Shown here piece after piece: positions 11,875-21,971 of a stretch of DNA of 64,000 nucleotides. Source of the stretch: Anodontia alba (Eukaryota; Mollusca; Bivalvia; Lucinida; Lucinidae); assembly GCA_964016985.1 (NCBI GenBank), contig OZ024823.1, positions 129,352,112-129,416,111 of the forward strand, given 5' to 3'. The notes beneath the pieces are model-generated. The model was not told where the DNA came from and made no database searches. It saw nothing but the letters and a program-made list of their open reading frames with translations. The translations under genes and the position numbers were made by a program. Each line of letters starts with the position of its first letter. Within the stretch, counting starts at the first letter, position 1.

Positions 11875-12018
11875 TTCTGGCGAAAGAATGTGCACAATAC
11901 TGGTTAACCGCTTAGAGGACTAAGCCTGCCCAGTAAACGTGTGGTTAGGTAAATTGACCGCGCTCGACATGACCCCATTCGGGTGACTAGGCCGTCAAAC
12001 CTCAACACAAACAAACAA
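11875..12018 (+). mobile_element. SINE family I, 5'-truncated copy
   Basis: It matches the tail half of the SINE at 26310-26619 (from 'ttctggcgaaagaatgtgca' to the CAACACAAACAAAC tail) and lacks the tRNA-like head. Nearly identical 14-bp flanks, acctgatataccct at 11861-11874 and acctgatacaccct at 12019-12032, are a target-site duplication with one mismatch. 5' truncation is expected when reverse transcription starts at the tail. Confidence 0.82.
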
Positions 12019-12061
12019 ACCTGATACACCCTCTTATTTAGAATTATGGTCATAAACGAGA

Positions 12062-12283
12062 ATGTCCGCCAGGGAGTGTGGACGGACGGAGAGACAGACG
12101 CTCATTTTTTGTATGTAACAAATCCGTAACCAGTCGGATGGTAGACGGACGGACGGACAGACAGACGCTCATTTTTTGGATGTAACAAACCCGTAACCAG
12201 TTGGATGGATGGATGGATGGATGGATGGATGGATGGATGGATGGATGGATGGATGGATGGACAGACAGACAGACAGACAGACA

Positions 12284-12332
<49 letters not shown>

Positions 12333-12346
12333 ATAGATAGATAGAT
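12062..12346. repeat. Compound microsatellite with duplicated block
   Basis: A block of about 63 bp beginning 'gacggacggagagacagacg' is duplicated at about 12081 and 12150, then followed by (TGGA)n, (CAGA)n, (GCAG)n and (GATA)n in succession. The Cys-Leu-Pro-Ala and His-Pro-Ser-Ile repeat frame across it is an artefact. Confidence 0.9.
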
Positions 12347-12589
12347 CTTTCTGCGCATCTGTTCAGTATCAGGGATTTTTTTGTCTACTCTGATCAGGAC
12401 CTCCTTATGTATCAAACGGGCAATAAAGCTCCGAATCAGAATGCGCAAATGTACAGGTCTGTATAAACACACAGGCTGATCTAATCTGTCGTTGCTCGTA
12501 TATGCTATGACTTCTTTTCTCAAGAAATAATTCATTATTTTCTCATAATAAGCCTTAAAATAAAGCTTGAATATTTGAGACGCAACGTC

Positions 12590-12760
12590 AGAGAACATAA
12601 TTTCGGACATGTGCGCCCAGCCAAGATTCTGATCAGACTGCGCATTCGCTCGGCACTTTTTGTATAACCAAAGATGCACAGTTTCTTCATGTGGACAACG
12701 AAGACTGCTCAGGTGCGCGGATGCGCAGGCTGATCTGAGATCTCTTTAGGCACACATGTT
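12590..12760. mobile_element. MITE family C copy
   Basis: It has 'tcggacatgtgcgcccagcc', 'gattctgatcagactgcgca', then 'atgtggacaacgaagactg' and 'ggatgcgcaggctgatctga'. Module order matches 29650-29900. Confidence 0.6.
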
Positions 12761-12887
12761 AGAGGGCTCAAATTGCGCTCTTGTCAACCTGCATCGAATC
12801 TCAACTTCAAGTGAACCCATTAGAAAGAAAAACTGGTTCAAAATGATGTCAGCAGATACTGAAATGCAGTATGCTAAAGGGTTATTA

Positions 12888-13049
12888 TTAAAATATAATT
12901 GAAAATATTATACCCAAACCAGCTGTCACTTCATCTGTGTCACACAAGCATTTGTCCGTATGTACGCGAAGAAGGCACTGTGTCTTGTCACCTGAACTCT
13001 CCATTTCTGCCTCTGCCACGGAATCAACATGAACAAAAAGTGGTTCCAT
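12888..13049 (-). CDS. Doubtful 53-aa ORF or exon
   Basis: An ATG at 13049 opens a frame beginning MEPLFVHVDSVAEAEMESS and running to a stop at 12888. Its first 44 codons have a protein-like composition and no repeat signature. The last residues (GIIFSIIF) look like intron, and the GT in 'ggtttgggtataat' could be a donor. It lies inside the 10.2-kb intron of the 252-aa gene on the same strand, so it could be an alternative exon. There is no good acceptor upstream, only a T-rich or A-rich run. I cannot assign a function. Confidence 0.22.
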   Translation of the reverse strand: MEPLFVHVDSVAEAEMESSGDKTQCLLRVHTDKCLCDTDEVTAGLGIIFSIIF

Positions 13050-13394
13050 TTTTTTTTTTTTTTTTTTCCTCAATAAATAAATAAAATTAATGAAGATTTC
13101 TGACACGGTTGCAATGAAAAACAAAGGTAAAGTGATGCTCAATTCTCTCTAATCCCAGGGTCGCACGTGTGCTGGTGTATTTCAGCCAATGACATAATCG
13201 GCGGTTTTGTGATGAAAGGGTCCGCCGAAAGTTAGCGGCGAACTTACGTAATAGCTCTAATTGGACTTGTCAATAAACAAAATGCATCATGTTTTGTTTA
13301 ATAACCAGGAAGATATTTACTGCCCATAAGAGCATGAAATTGTGACAATATTTTCTTCCTAACTGAGAATAGACCTTCTCCCTCAATAATTACA

Positions 13395-13510
13395 GTATTA
13401 ACCCATTTAAGCCCCGCGTCCCTTAAATGGGACATTGGCAGACAGTGTAGACTCTGATCAGACGCAGCAGAACGCGGCGTCTGATCAGGGTCTATATTGT
13501 TTGCATTAAG
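13395..13510. mobile_element. MITE family A copy
   Basis: 'gacagtgtagactctgatca' and 'tgatcagggtctatattgtt' flank a GC-rich hairpin, gacgcagcagaacgcggcgtc. Confidence 0.75.
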
Positions 13511-14189
13511 TACAGGAATATATATAAAACATGGTGATAAAAAAACTAACCAGACATCCCTTAAAATGGAAATGGACTCGTTCAAAGAACTAAGGAAGAA
13601 GTGTCTACTCGGCATAAATGGGTAAATCTTGCCAAGAAAAAAGGGCATTTTGGTAAGTACTACTCAAGTTCTGCCAAGTGAAAACACAAACGACCCAGAT
13701 CGACTTACAGAATCATCGGGTATTGTAGACAATATCAGGGTATGTTTATGAAATAGAATAAGCCCTTACTATGTTGATGTAGATGACATCTTCGAAAACA
13801 AAGTTCCAGATAAGCCAGGGAATGCAATTCAGTACAATCTTGAAACTTTATATAGTATCAGGCAGTGTGGCTACGCCGGCTGATTTGGATCCTTATTTCT
13901 TGTTGCTAGATGCACCCCACGCCCCACCCACCCCAACACATCACAATCATACACTCACTCACACAAACACGCACACCTAGAGAAAGACCGAATATGAGAA
14001 AATGTCTTCTCCATACCTCCGTGCAGTTTGCGCATCGATCAGTCGGTCTGTCCGTACGTCCTTTTTGGGAAGTATTTACTCAATCGGGGGTACAGACAAA
14101 TACACACCTGGACAATCACCACATTTGCGCTATATATTTATTTTTCAATTTGTATGTTTGCTACTTACCATAAACATATCTGGGTAAGT

Positions 14190-14853
14190 AACATTTTTGG
14201 ATGACGATAAAACAACCTTGTGTTTAATTTATGTTATATTAAACCTTAAATTATTATTTTTATTTATTTATTTTTTTTTTTTTTTTTTTTTTCATTTTTT
14301 ATTAGTTTATACTTTTAAAAATATCCGTAATATTGTAGAAGCATTTTGTAAATCACAAATTAAAAGTCTTTGTTATGGAAAACTTTAAAATTCTTTAAAA
14401 GTCCTTGGCTAGAATTACCAAAAACTAGAACACATTATCGGGTATGAACAAAGTTTGCAGGAAAATAATAGGTATTCTTATGTTTCCATTTAGTTAACTA
14501 GGATTGCAAACAAACAGGTAGTTAAAAGGAGCGGATGAAAAGAATCGAAAACGTTTGTTAACTAATCAGTAAATTTGAATAATCGTTGATAACTTTGAAA
14601 TACTTTAAACATTTAAACATCATTATAATTTGATCCAATAGTAATTTATATATGTTATGGTAATTAGTATAATTTTGTATAGTGACATAGAAAAAAATCA
14701 ATCATTGCCATTTATGATTTATGAAACAAAAATATATCAAAGGAAACTTACTTCAAAACTGCAAGGTCCATTTTGAAAAAATACAAAGTCATTTTCTGCT
14801 AAAACTCTCGAAAAGATAGAAAAACAGTTTTACCAATAAAAAAAAAGGAATGC

Positions 14854-14885
<32 letters not shown>

Positions 14886-15010
14886 CATTACTATAAGACG
14901 ATTTGCAGCTAACTTATAAAACATTTAAGGAGGACAGTTTTATATATATATATCTTAAAAATTTTTTTTTTTCGGGTGAGTAAATGTCCGCTTTTAAGTG
15001 GGATGGGGGT
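14190..15010. other. Intron, AT-rich, nothing specific
   Basis: This sequence is within the large intron. It contains poly-T (about 14272-14292) and poly-A (about 14858-14885) runs and no recognisable element. Confidence 0.45.
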
Positions 15011-15024
15011 AGGGGTGTAAATGC

Positions 15025-15185
15025 TCGAATCTGAACAAAACCCCTCCGGACAAAACCCTATTCAACGACTTTTAACATGGAGGACAAAAAAACCCTTCAT
15101 AGTTTTGTCAACCCCCTTCATGTTTTGGTTGGGGTGGACAAAACCACCTTTACATTTTGACAGTGGAGGACAAAACCCTCTTCAC

Positions 15186-15221
<36 letters not shown>

Positions 15222-15245
15222 ACAGGGGGAGGACAAAACCCACTC
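15025..15245. repeat. Degenerate tandem repeat, 'ggacaaaaccc' motif
   Basis: 'ggacaaaaccc' recurs about six times at roughly 30-45 bp spacing, interrupted by a 36-base poly-T run (about 15187-15222). It resembles in style the tandem arms at 18425 and 24317 but I see no inverted partner. Confidence 0.65.
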
Positions 15246-15524
15246 TCGGGGTGAACATAACTCAAAATCATTAAATTGATGTTGAACAGCCTTGATCCTG
15301 ATGAAACAGCTTGTTACAAGCTCTCTCTCTGGATCTTCATTGTTTACATAGGTAATCTCAACCGTTTACAGGGTTGAAAGGGGTTATCCCTTTCCCCTCT
15401 GAATTTCTGAAGTGGACTTCCCGTCTTTGTATATTAGGACACATTTATTCTGGTAAATATGGGGTTAAGTCGAATTCATTAAAAGGATGGCAATCAGTGT
15501 TGATCCTGATGAGACAGCTTGCTA

Positions 15525-15692
15525 CGAGCAGAGGCAGATTTAGAGCTAGTTTTTGGGGTTAGATAGAACCCCTTTGTGTCCAAATTATTGTGTTTTCATG
15601 GAGATTAAAAAAAAAAAAGTTTTGGCTGAAGTGAAGGATGCAATACAAGTGTTGAACACAGTTTTCCAAAATCCTGGATCGGCCCCTGCATA
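15525..15692. mobile_element. Possible short inverted-repeat element
   Basis: 'gcagaggcagatttagagc' at the left and 'ggatcggcccctgca' at the right are loosely inverted. A similar pair brackets 42355-42700. Family and boundaries are uncertain. Confidence 0.35.
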
Positions 15693-16016
15693 GGTATCTG
15701 CACTAGTAATATGTACTGTCTACAGGGTTGTAAGGGTTAAACCTATTGCTCTTGTCATAATTATCAATGTCCTGTAAAAGAATCTAAGATAATTTGGCCT
15801 ACGACAATCTGGCCAGCCAAAAATATTGAGTAGGGCAATTTGGCCAGATTAATATGATGGCAAGTTCAAACATGTACAATTTAATGTTTTGAAGTTTGTT
15901 TCTAATACATTGCATTGATAGGCTTTTTAGAAGGAAAATTTTAAAAACGAATTTAATTAATTATATATTTTTTTTTTTTAATATTATTGCTTTGGCCCAA
16001 GATAAAAGGGTAATTG

Positions 16017-16087
16017 GCAAATAGTACAGACCCAGATCAGACACAGCAGAACACAGCATCTGATCAGGGTCTACACTGTTTGCATTT
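16017..16087. mobile_element. MITE family A core
   Basis: 'gcaaatagtacagaccca' and 'gggtctacactgtttgca' surround the hairpin 'gatcagacacagcagaacac' and its complement. Confidence 0.75.
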
Positions 16088-16587
16088 ACTATAGGAATTT
16101 CTGACAACTGACAGCATGTAAAATTTCAGTTAATCTCTCGTTCTTGAAATGAATCGATTTTTATCATATCCTTGAATTAATGTTGGCATCATTTTATATA
16201 AGAAGGCCAAACACATATAAACTAGATTTGCTATTCAACACTGAAAATATCAATTTGCTTAAGAAGCTGGGCTCTTTTATCTCAATTATCTTAAAATCAT
16301 TCCCATAAGTTGTTCTGGTAAAGTAGAACTTGCACCTTTGTTCTGTTCTGTCTGTTCGGCAAATAAACATACGATAAAAAAAAAAAAAAAAACATTTCAT
16401 TTTTGATCCAGTTCAAAAAACGAGAGACTAATTGAAATTGTTCAAGCTGTCAGATGCCACATTTTAAGAATAGTAATTTATTAAACTTTTCTTGGCTAAA
16501 ATGTCTATTTTCAGTTTAGGAATATGGAGCCTTTAAATTGCATAAAAAGTAGACTAAATTCATAAAAGGTAAAAACAAAATAATTAC

Positions 16588-16630
16588 CTGTCCCACACAA
16601 ACGGTGCTGCCAACGTTCGCAGCCAGACAT
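16588..16630 (-). CDS. First coding exon of the 252-aa gene
   Basis: ATG at 16630 opens MSGCERWQHRLCGT plus one base, then a donor, CAG|GTAATTA, at 16587. The exon is 43 nt, so it leaves phase 1. The only downstream exon I find with the complementary phase and an open frame is 5698-6413, across a 10.2-kb intron. The peptide has Cys, Trp and Arg residues unlike translated repeat DNA. It is too short to be found by length alone and was identified from the ATG, donor and phase match, so it needs transcript support. Confidence 0.6.
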
Positions 16631-16900
16631 GATTTATTAGGAATATACGTATACTGTTAAGTTTAAAGTAGAAATAGATGCCAAGACAAGTTGGTTTGAG
16701 AATTTATACAACAGTAAGCGGTAAATCAAAGGCATTTTTCGACAATTAAAATAGCAGACAATTCGTTTGATGATGTTTTTTTTTTTTTTCTCCGTCTTTT
16801 ATTAGCCTTTGATTGGATGCGATGGAAAACTGCACACGAAACAAAAAGGCTAATCGTGTCAGGCCAAAGAAATACCGGCGCTCAGTAAAGACTGTGTATC
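16631..16900 (-). promoter_or_regulatory. Putative promoter/5' region of the 252-aa gene
   Basis: Upstream of the ATG on the minus strand there is an inverted CCAAT (ATTGG at 16812-16816, about 185 bp upstream) and a GC-richer patch, 'ccggcgctcag', near 16875-16885. There is no clear TATA box. Assignment is by position only. Confidence 0.3.
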
Positions 16901-17112
16901 ACGCCCTAATATCATGTTTGAAAGTACTAAAGGGATTAAAGACAATTTTTAATGTCAATTGATTTCAGATGGAAGATTAAAGAACAGGATAACTATCTTG
17001 CCGACGGATGAAGGCGGGATGGACAGACGTCAAATGGATAGATGCATCAGAAAAATAATATAAAAGTGTTATAAACTGACATACAACAATTATATTAATA
17101 ATAGTAGAAGTA

Positions 17113-17114
<2 letters not shown>

Positions 17115-17143
<29 letters not shown>

Positions 17144-17165
17144 TAGCAATAATAATAATAATAAC
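17115..17165. repeat. (AAT)n microsatellite
   Basis: AAT units are interrupted once by 'atagc'. Confidence 0.9.
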
Positions 17166-17324
17166 AGTAACAAAGTTTTTAATATTTATGCATTTAAAAG
17201 TCTCCAACCTTGAAAGTGGTATTTCTGTTGATAAACAGATGAGTATAAACTGTTCACGTTTACTCATCTGTTTTGTTGTCTTTCAATAATATTCATTTAT
17301 GCTAATAATTCATTCATTTGTTCT

Positions 17325-17402
17325 CGTTAGCTCAGTAGCTTAAGAGCTCGCATACAGATCTGACACTTTTTGCGACAAATCAGACTGAGTTCTGGAGTAC
17401 TT
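17325..17402 (+). mobile_element. Degenerate tRNA-like (SINE head) sequence
   Basis: 'gttagctcagtagcttaaga' resembles a tRNA A box, and 'gagttctggag' sits where a B box would be, about 45 bp further on. Acceptor-stem pairing is absent. It may be the head of a decayed SINE. Confidence 0.35.
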
Positions 17403-17419
17403 AAGTACAATTCCATGTA

Positions 17420-18300
17420 ACCAACTTGCTACGTCATATAGGGGAAAGTAGAATTTGCAGGGATACACATTATTTTTCCCCGGCGAGGCACTAATTTTAC
17501 TCAAACGGGCTTATGGGCACTTGGTCAACTAGAGGGGAGATGGGGCGACTAATTGTTCTACACTCATCACATCGTTCATCATTTATTAAATCCATTTTAT
17601 GCATCAAGCGAAAATGTGTCTTCGAGCAAACGTAGGAAAGAAAGTCACAGGAAAAAAAAGTCACGGAAAAAAATCATAGTTTTGGGTAGGAAAAAAAAAT
17701 GTCAAGGAAGAAAAGTCACAGAATTGGTTTTAATCTTGTTTTTCTTAGTGTTATCTCGGACTTTATAATACTAAAATGTATATAGGGTCCAAGGTGTTAA
17801 GTGTTACTGATTTAAAAGTGCAATTCAAGTGTTGACAATGACGAACGACGACAGATTACACAGATTCCCGTCCTTTTAGATCCCTTAGAGCCTTCAATAC
17901 TATTATTTTGCCGAAAAAAAAGACAAACTGTATGAGTTTTCACATTTTTATTTTGAAAATTAAGTTGACAAGAAAATAATAGAACGTGCTGACAGACAAA
18001 CAGTTTGATTTTTAACGTAGCCAGGCACCTGAGGCACATAGAGGCTACGGACATACAGAGAACCTCCTATCAATCAGATTATCAATCAGTCAGATTTTTA
18101 AGGTAGCCGGGCAACAGAGTCACATAGAGGGGATAAGCCCCCTCCCCCCACCCCGCTCCCCCACCCCCAGAACTCCTCATTGACAGTTTGTTTTAAATAT
18201 TAGCATTGACATTACCCTCTTTTAATTGACAATTGTCTTCTTTAATAGGCAGACAGCACAAATCTTTACGCCATTTATAAACACTAAACTAACTGACATT
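17420..18300. other. Intergenic, fragments of a repeated module
   Basis: Two inverted-sense copies of a module containing 'gtagcc(a/g)ggcacc' with 'cacatagagg' lie at about 18005-18060 and 18100-18130. Related fragments are at 26655-26705 and 33068-33098. No gene is seen. Confidence 0.4.
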
Positions 18301-18956
18301 ATACTACCAGAGTGTGCGAATTTTCACACCTGTAGATCAGTACCTGTATCAGGAAAATTGATAATACCCCAAATTTATTGACAACAGCCTTTTTTAAAGA
18401 CACAATTTGGATTGTATAACATCCGGACGTTTGCCCCCCCCCCCCCCCCCCCTCCGCCCCTAGGACATTTGCCCCGCCGCCCCCACCCCCCAACCCCCAA
18501 TGAAAAAAGTATAAATGGACGTTTGCCCCCCAGTTGAAAATGCGACTAGGACATTTGCCCCGAGAGCTTATTTTTAGTATGGCCGTTTGCCCCCCAGTGC
18601 TTATTTTGCAGGTGGACATTTGCCCCCCCCCCCCCCCCCACTCCCCCACCACACAGCTTATTTTATGGATGTTTGACCCCTCCCCCTAACCCTATTCTAA
18701 GAAGTTCCCACAATATACATGTAAAACAGGAAAAAGAAAATAATGTAAACCCTTGTAAACCCCTTTTTTTTCTGTAATACATGAGAATACATTCAGAACA
18801 CATATATTGTGATTGCCATTTAGAATCACTTAACAAGTTTTTGAGCAGGAATTAAGAAAATAATGCATACCCATGTAAGCATTAATTTTTTTTCTTAACA
18901 CTTATAAGGATATTCATTATACAAACATGTAAATAACCACATCATTTACACTATAA

Positions 18957-19661
18957 CTTTTTGTCCCCCGCCTTTTCGAAGAAAAGCGGAGGGACACTGT
19001 TTTCGGCTTTCCGTGGTGCGTGGTTCCGAATTTTTAGTAGGTACATTGTCCCCTTAACTCCTCCCACAGTTTTTGTCCGATCCTTTTGAAACTTAAGAGG
19101 GGCTTTTAAGATGGTCTGAAGATATGCATGTGTTTTTTTTTTTTCAGAATCCTGAAATTATTTTTTATCACTTTTTACACATTTTGAACTTAGACATTTT
19201 TTTAGTTCTAATATTACAGAAGTCTATAGGGAGTAGGTACCTTGTCCCCTTAACTCCTACCACAGTTTTTGGCCGATCCTTTTGAAACTTTACATGGGCT
19301 TTTAGGATGGCCTGAAGATATCAAGTGGATTTTTCAGAATCCTGAAATAATTTGTTATTACTTTTTCCAGATTTTTAACTTAGACATTTTTTGAGTTCTG
19401 TTATTACATTAGTGTATAGAGAGTAGGTACCTTGTCCCCTTAACTCCTCCCAAAGTTTTTGGCCGATCCTTTTGAAACTTTACATCAGCTTTTAGGATGG
19501 CCTGAAAATATGCATGTGGTTTTATCAGAATCCTGAAATAATTTTTTATCACTTTTTCCGCATTATTAACTTAGAGGCATAATAATAAATAATTAGTTTT
19601 TTCTTTATCTGCTAGAGATAATACCCCTCAAAACAAAATTCAAAGGCGGGGGACGAAAATT
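18957..19661. mobile_element. TIR element with three internal tandem units
   Basis: The ends 'tttttgtcccccgccttt' and 'aaaggcgggggacgaaaa' are inverted. Between them are three units of about 192 bp beginning '(a/g)gtaggtac(a/c)ttgtcccc' at 19036, 19231 and 19423, each with 'ggccgatccttttgaaactt' and 'tcagaatcctgaaat'. No coding capacity is visible. It is nested inside FB-2. Confidence 0.8.
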
Positions 19662-19684
19662 CACTGAATTTGCTTGTTGGTTAT

Positions 19685-19830
19685 GGTGTTACAACCCTTT
19701 CAAGATTATTTCACTTACTTCAAGAATATTATCCATTAGGTGGGCGAAAACTGGAGTACCCAGAGAAAAACAACTCGAGCTTCCATTGCAGAAATTGGCG
19801 TCTGACATAGGACCCTGAGTGAGGCACAAA
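19685..19830. mobile_element. SINE family III fragment
   Basis: It shares 'ccctttcaagaatattttgc'-like sequence and 'ggtgggc(g/a)aaaactgg' with the body of the SINE at 56163-56420. The tRNA-like head is missing. Confidence 0.5.
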
Positions 19831-19859
19831 CTCAATATATGGTTCTGTAGCTGACTTGC

Positions 19860-20035
19860 TTAACCCTTATCTTGCTGAATAAATTAATTTAGCATCTCCA
19901 ATTGCTGACTATCAACCAATCAAATTCTTGATATGTTTTTGTTCAATTCACGAACTGCACGACAAACAGAGTAGATCCTAATAGCCATCTGATCTGGATC
20001 TACACTGCTTGCAAAGGTAGGAATTGACTTTAACA
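19860..20035. mobile_element. MITE family K copy
   Basis: It begins 'taacccttatcttgctgaat' and ends with an A-type core, 'gatctggatctacactgctt'. Other copies are near 27613, 45978, 49812 and 55975. Confidence 0.6.
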
Positions 20036-20741
20036 GCAGATTATAATTTATATAGATGGAGTTATTCATTGCTTAAAATTTTGTTCTTCTGATGATAATA
20101 AACCAATAATAGATTTTTTTCTACTTTGTGTTAGCCCTGGGTTTATCTGTGTATGTGTGGTGGGGGGGGGGGGGGGAGTGGGGTTGCAAATGTCCCTTTC
20201 TGAAATAAGCAGTGGGGGACAAACGTCCATTTGCAAAATAAGCACTGGGGGGCAAACGACCGCACCAAAAATAAGCTCTGGGGGACAAATGTTCAGGTTG
20301 CTTTTTCAACTGGGGGCAAATGTCCATTAATAGATTAATTTATTGGGGTGGGGGCGAGGGGGCAAAACTCCTGGGGGCATATGACCTGGAATCATAACAC
20401 CCTAATGACTCTTAGCAGATTGAGATAAGAAACTCTTGGTGACTGAGGCCACCCTTACAGGTAGGGGCCTGATAAGGGGTAATTAGATTAGGTATCAGCA
20501 AAGTTTATGATGAAGACAGGAAAACAGATAAAGTGGGTAATTTGATGATAATTTGATATTTTTCTCTTTATTCAATAAAATTTGTCTGGTTGCTATCCAT
20601 TAGAGTTGCCTCTCCAAGGCAGTTCTAATTATTTTATGGAGAAATACAGTTACTTACGCTTTTATGCTAATTGATAATCAAATACCCTCTTTATCTGCTT
20701 CTTTGGATCAAGTACAGAAAATTATTAACATAGATAGTATT

Positions 20742-20762
20742 TTATTTATTTATTTATTTATT
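20742..20762. repeat. (ATTT)n microsatellite
   Basis: About five ATTT units. Confidence 0.85.
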
Positions 20763-20807
20763 GAAAAAGAAAAGCTTTTTGGCATAAAGTACACATTCTA
20801 AATTGTC

Positions 20808-21036
20808 CATCACGAAAACATAAAATTGACCCCCTTAAACCCCACTTTTATATAGTAAAACTGGGGTTTATAGGGGTATACATTATTGGTCTTATTTCTG
20901 CTCAAAAACATAGATTGTGGGTACTCGTTAGAGCCGCCTCGCGAAATATGAAAAATATCAAAAATTTTATGTGAAAATTTTCATTTTTTTGGTGGTAAAT
21001 TTTTCAGTATATTTGAATAGGCTTGTTTTCGTAATG
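20808..21036 (+). mobile_element. MITE family E, copy 1 with half its hairpin deleted
   Basis: The ends 'catcacgaaaaca' and 'ggcttgttttcgtaatg' are the family termini. The left half of the core hairpin is present ('gtactcgttagagccgcctc'), but the complementary half is missing, and the sequence resumes at 'gaaatatgaaaaatatc'. Full copies are about 277-280 bp; this one is 229 bp. Confidence 0.8.
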
Positions 21037-21207
21037 TAAAAACTTTCTGACATATTGCAAAATGTGTTGTTTTACTGAAGTTTAAATATTTCGTTCTGAG
21101 GCAGCTATGGAATAATTGTGAAGTGTGCTTATTTATTTTAGAAAATTAATAAATAAATAAAAACACTCAATTTTATATTTCTGTTTCAGTTTATTGTTTT
21201 TGGGTTT

Positions 21208-21237
21208 TTTTTGGTTTTTTTTTTTTTTTTTTTTTTC
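21208..21237. repeat. Poly-T tract
   Basis: A near-continuous T run that ends in 'cacagtgcaagat'. Confidence 0.85.
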
Positions 21238-21680
21238 ACAGTGCAAGATAAAAACAACACCTTTGTATTCGGAAAAACTATCAAAAATGAATAAATAAAG
21301 TGATACAATACAAATCAACAAATTAAATTTGCAAATGACTTTATTTGGTTCTAAAGTAACATATTGGATACTTCTCAGTTATATGAATTACCCCTTATAG
21401 GGCCCCACCTAGGGAGTCATTATAATCACATAATCACTTACTAGATAAGATAAGCCTTTGATGTGCGCTCTGTTATCAGCACTGTATATTGGGGCTGATC
21501 GTGAGAGGGGCTCTAGCCAAAGAAGGAAAAAAATGTGTTCTATATGTTTTATTTGTGACTTTTTTCCTGTGATCTTTTTTTCTGTAACTTTCTTTACGTT
21601 CACCCTTCGAGCCTGCCGTATTCAGATCACACTGTGCACTTGTACAGTCTCATCAATTGATGCATTCCATATTATCAATT

Positions 21681-21780
21681 TCTGTAAGCCTACAATGGAG
21701 GCCCTGATCAGAGTGCGCGCTGGTCTGGGCTTTCGAAGTCCGTATATTGCTCAGAAACCTTTTCTCGTCAAAGATCTGTG
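21681..21780. mobile_element. MITE family B copy, degenerate
   Basis: 'tgtaagcctacaatggaggc' with 'cctgatcagagtgcgcgctgg' and 'gggctttcgaagtccg' matches the outer module order of family B. Confidence 0.5.
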
Positions 21781-21971
21781 TGGGGAAAAAGAACAGTGAG
21801 AAAAACGTTTTGGACAACAAGCTGGTGAAAGACCAAGTTATTTTCAGGTCGATCTGGAACCACAATTCTTATGTGGGAAAAAAGATAAGAATCAGATATC
21901 ATGATTATGAAAAAGTGTAAAAAAAATAAATAAAGTTTTAAAAAAGGAAATTACAATCACACCAATTACAG

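Larger units (their letters stand above)
18425..20393. mobile_element. Foldback-like structure FB-2
   Basis: The left arm (about 18425-18690) and the right arm (about 20155-20393) are inverted copies of each other. Both consist of repeated 'ggac(a/g)tttgcccccc' and 'agtgcttattttgca' modules in the same order when one arm is reverse-complemented. Related 9-mers, ataacatcc (18416-18424) and ataacaccc (20394-20402), flank them in direct orientation and may be an imperfect target duplication. The interior holds a second inverted-repeat element, a SINE-like fragment and a MITE, so much of the spacing is later insertion. Confidence 0.55.

Noticed and set aside
12050..12679. 209-aa frame with Cys-Leu-Pro-Ala and Pro-Ser-Ile-His repeats
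   Set aside because: It crosses a compound microsatellite and a family C MITE.
13298..13648. 116-aa frame containing 'DPDQTPRSAASDQSLHCLP'
   Set aside because: This peptide style recurs wherever family A/B hairpins are translated and reflects the repeat, not a gene.
17553..17768. 71-aa Lys/Arg-rich frame
   Set aside because: It is an A-rich stretch giving basic residues; no conserved pattern or splice context.
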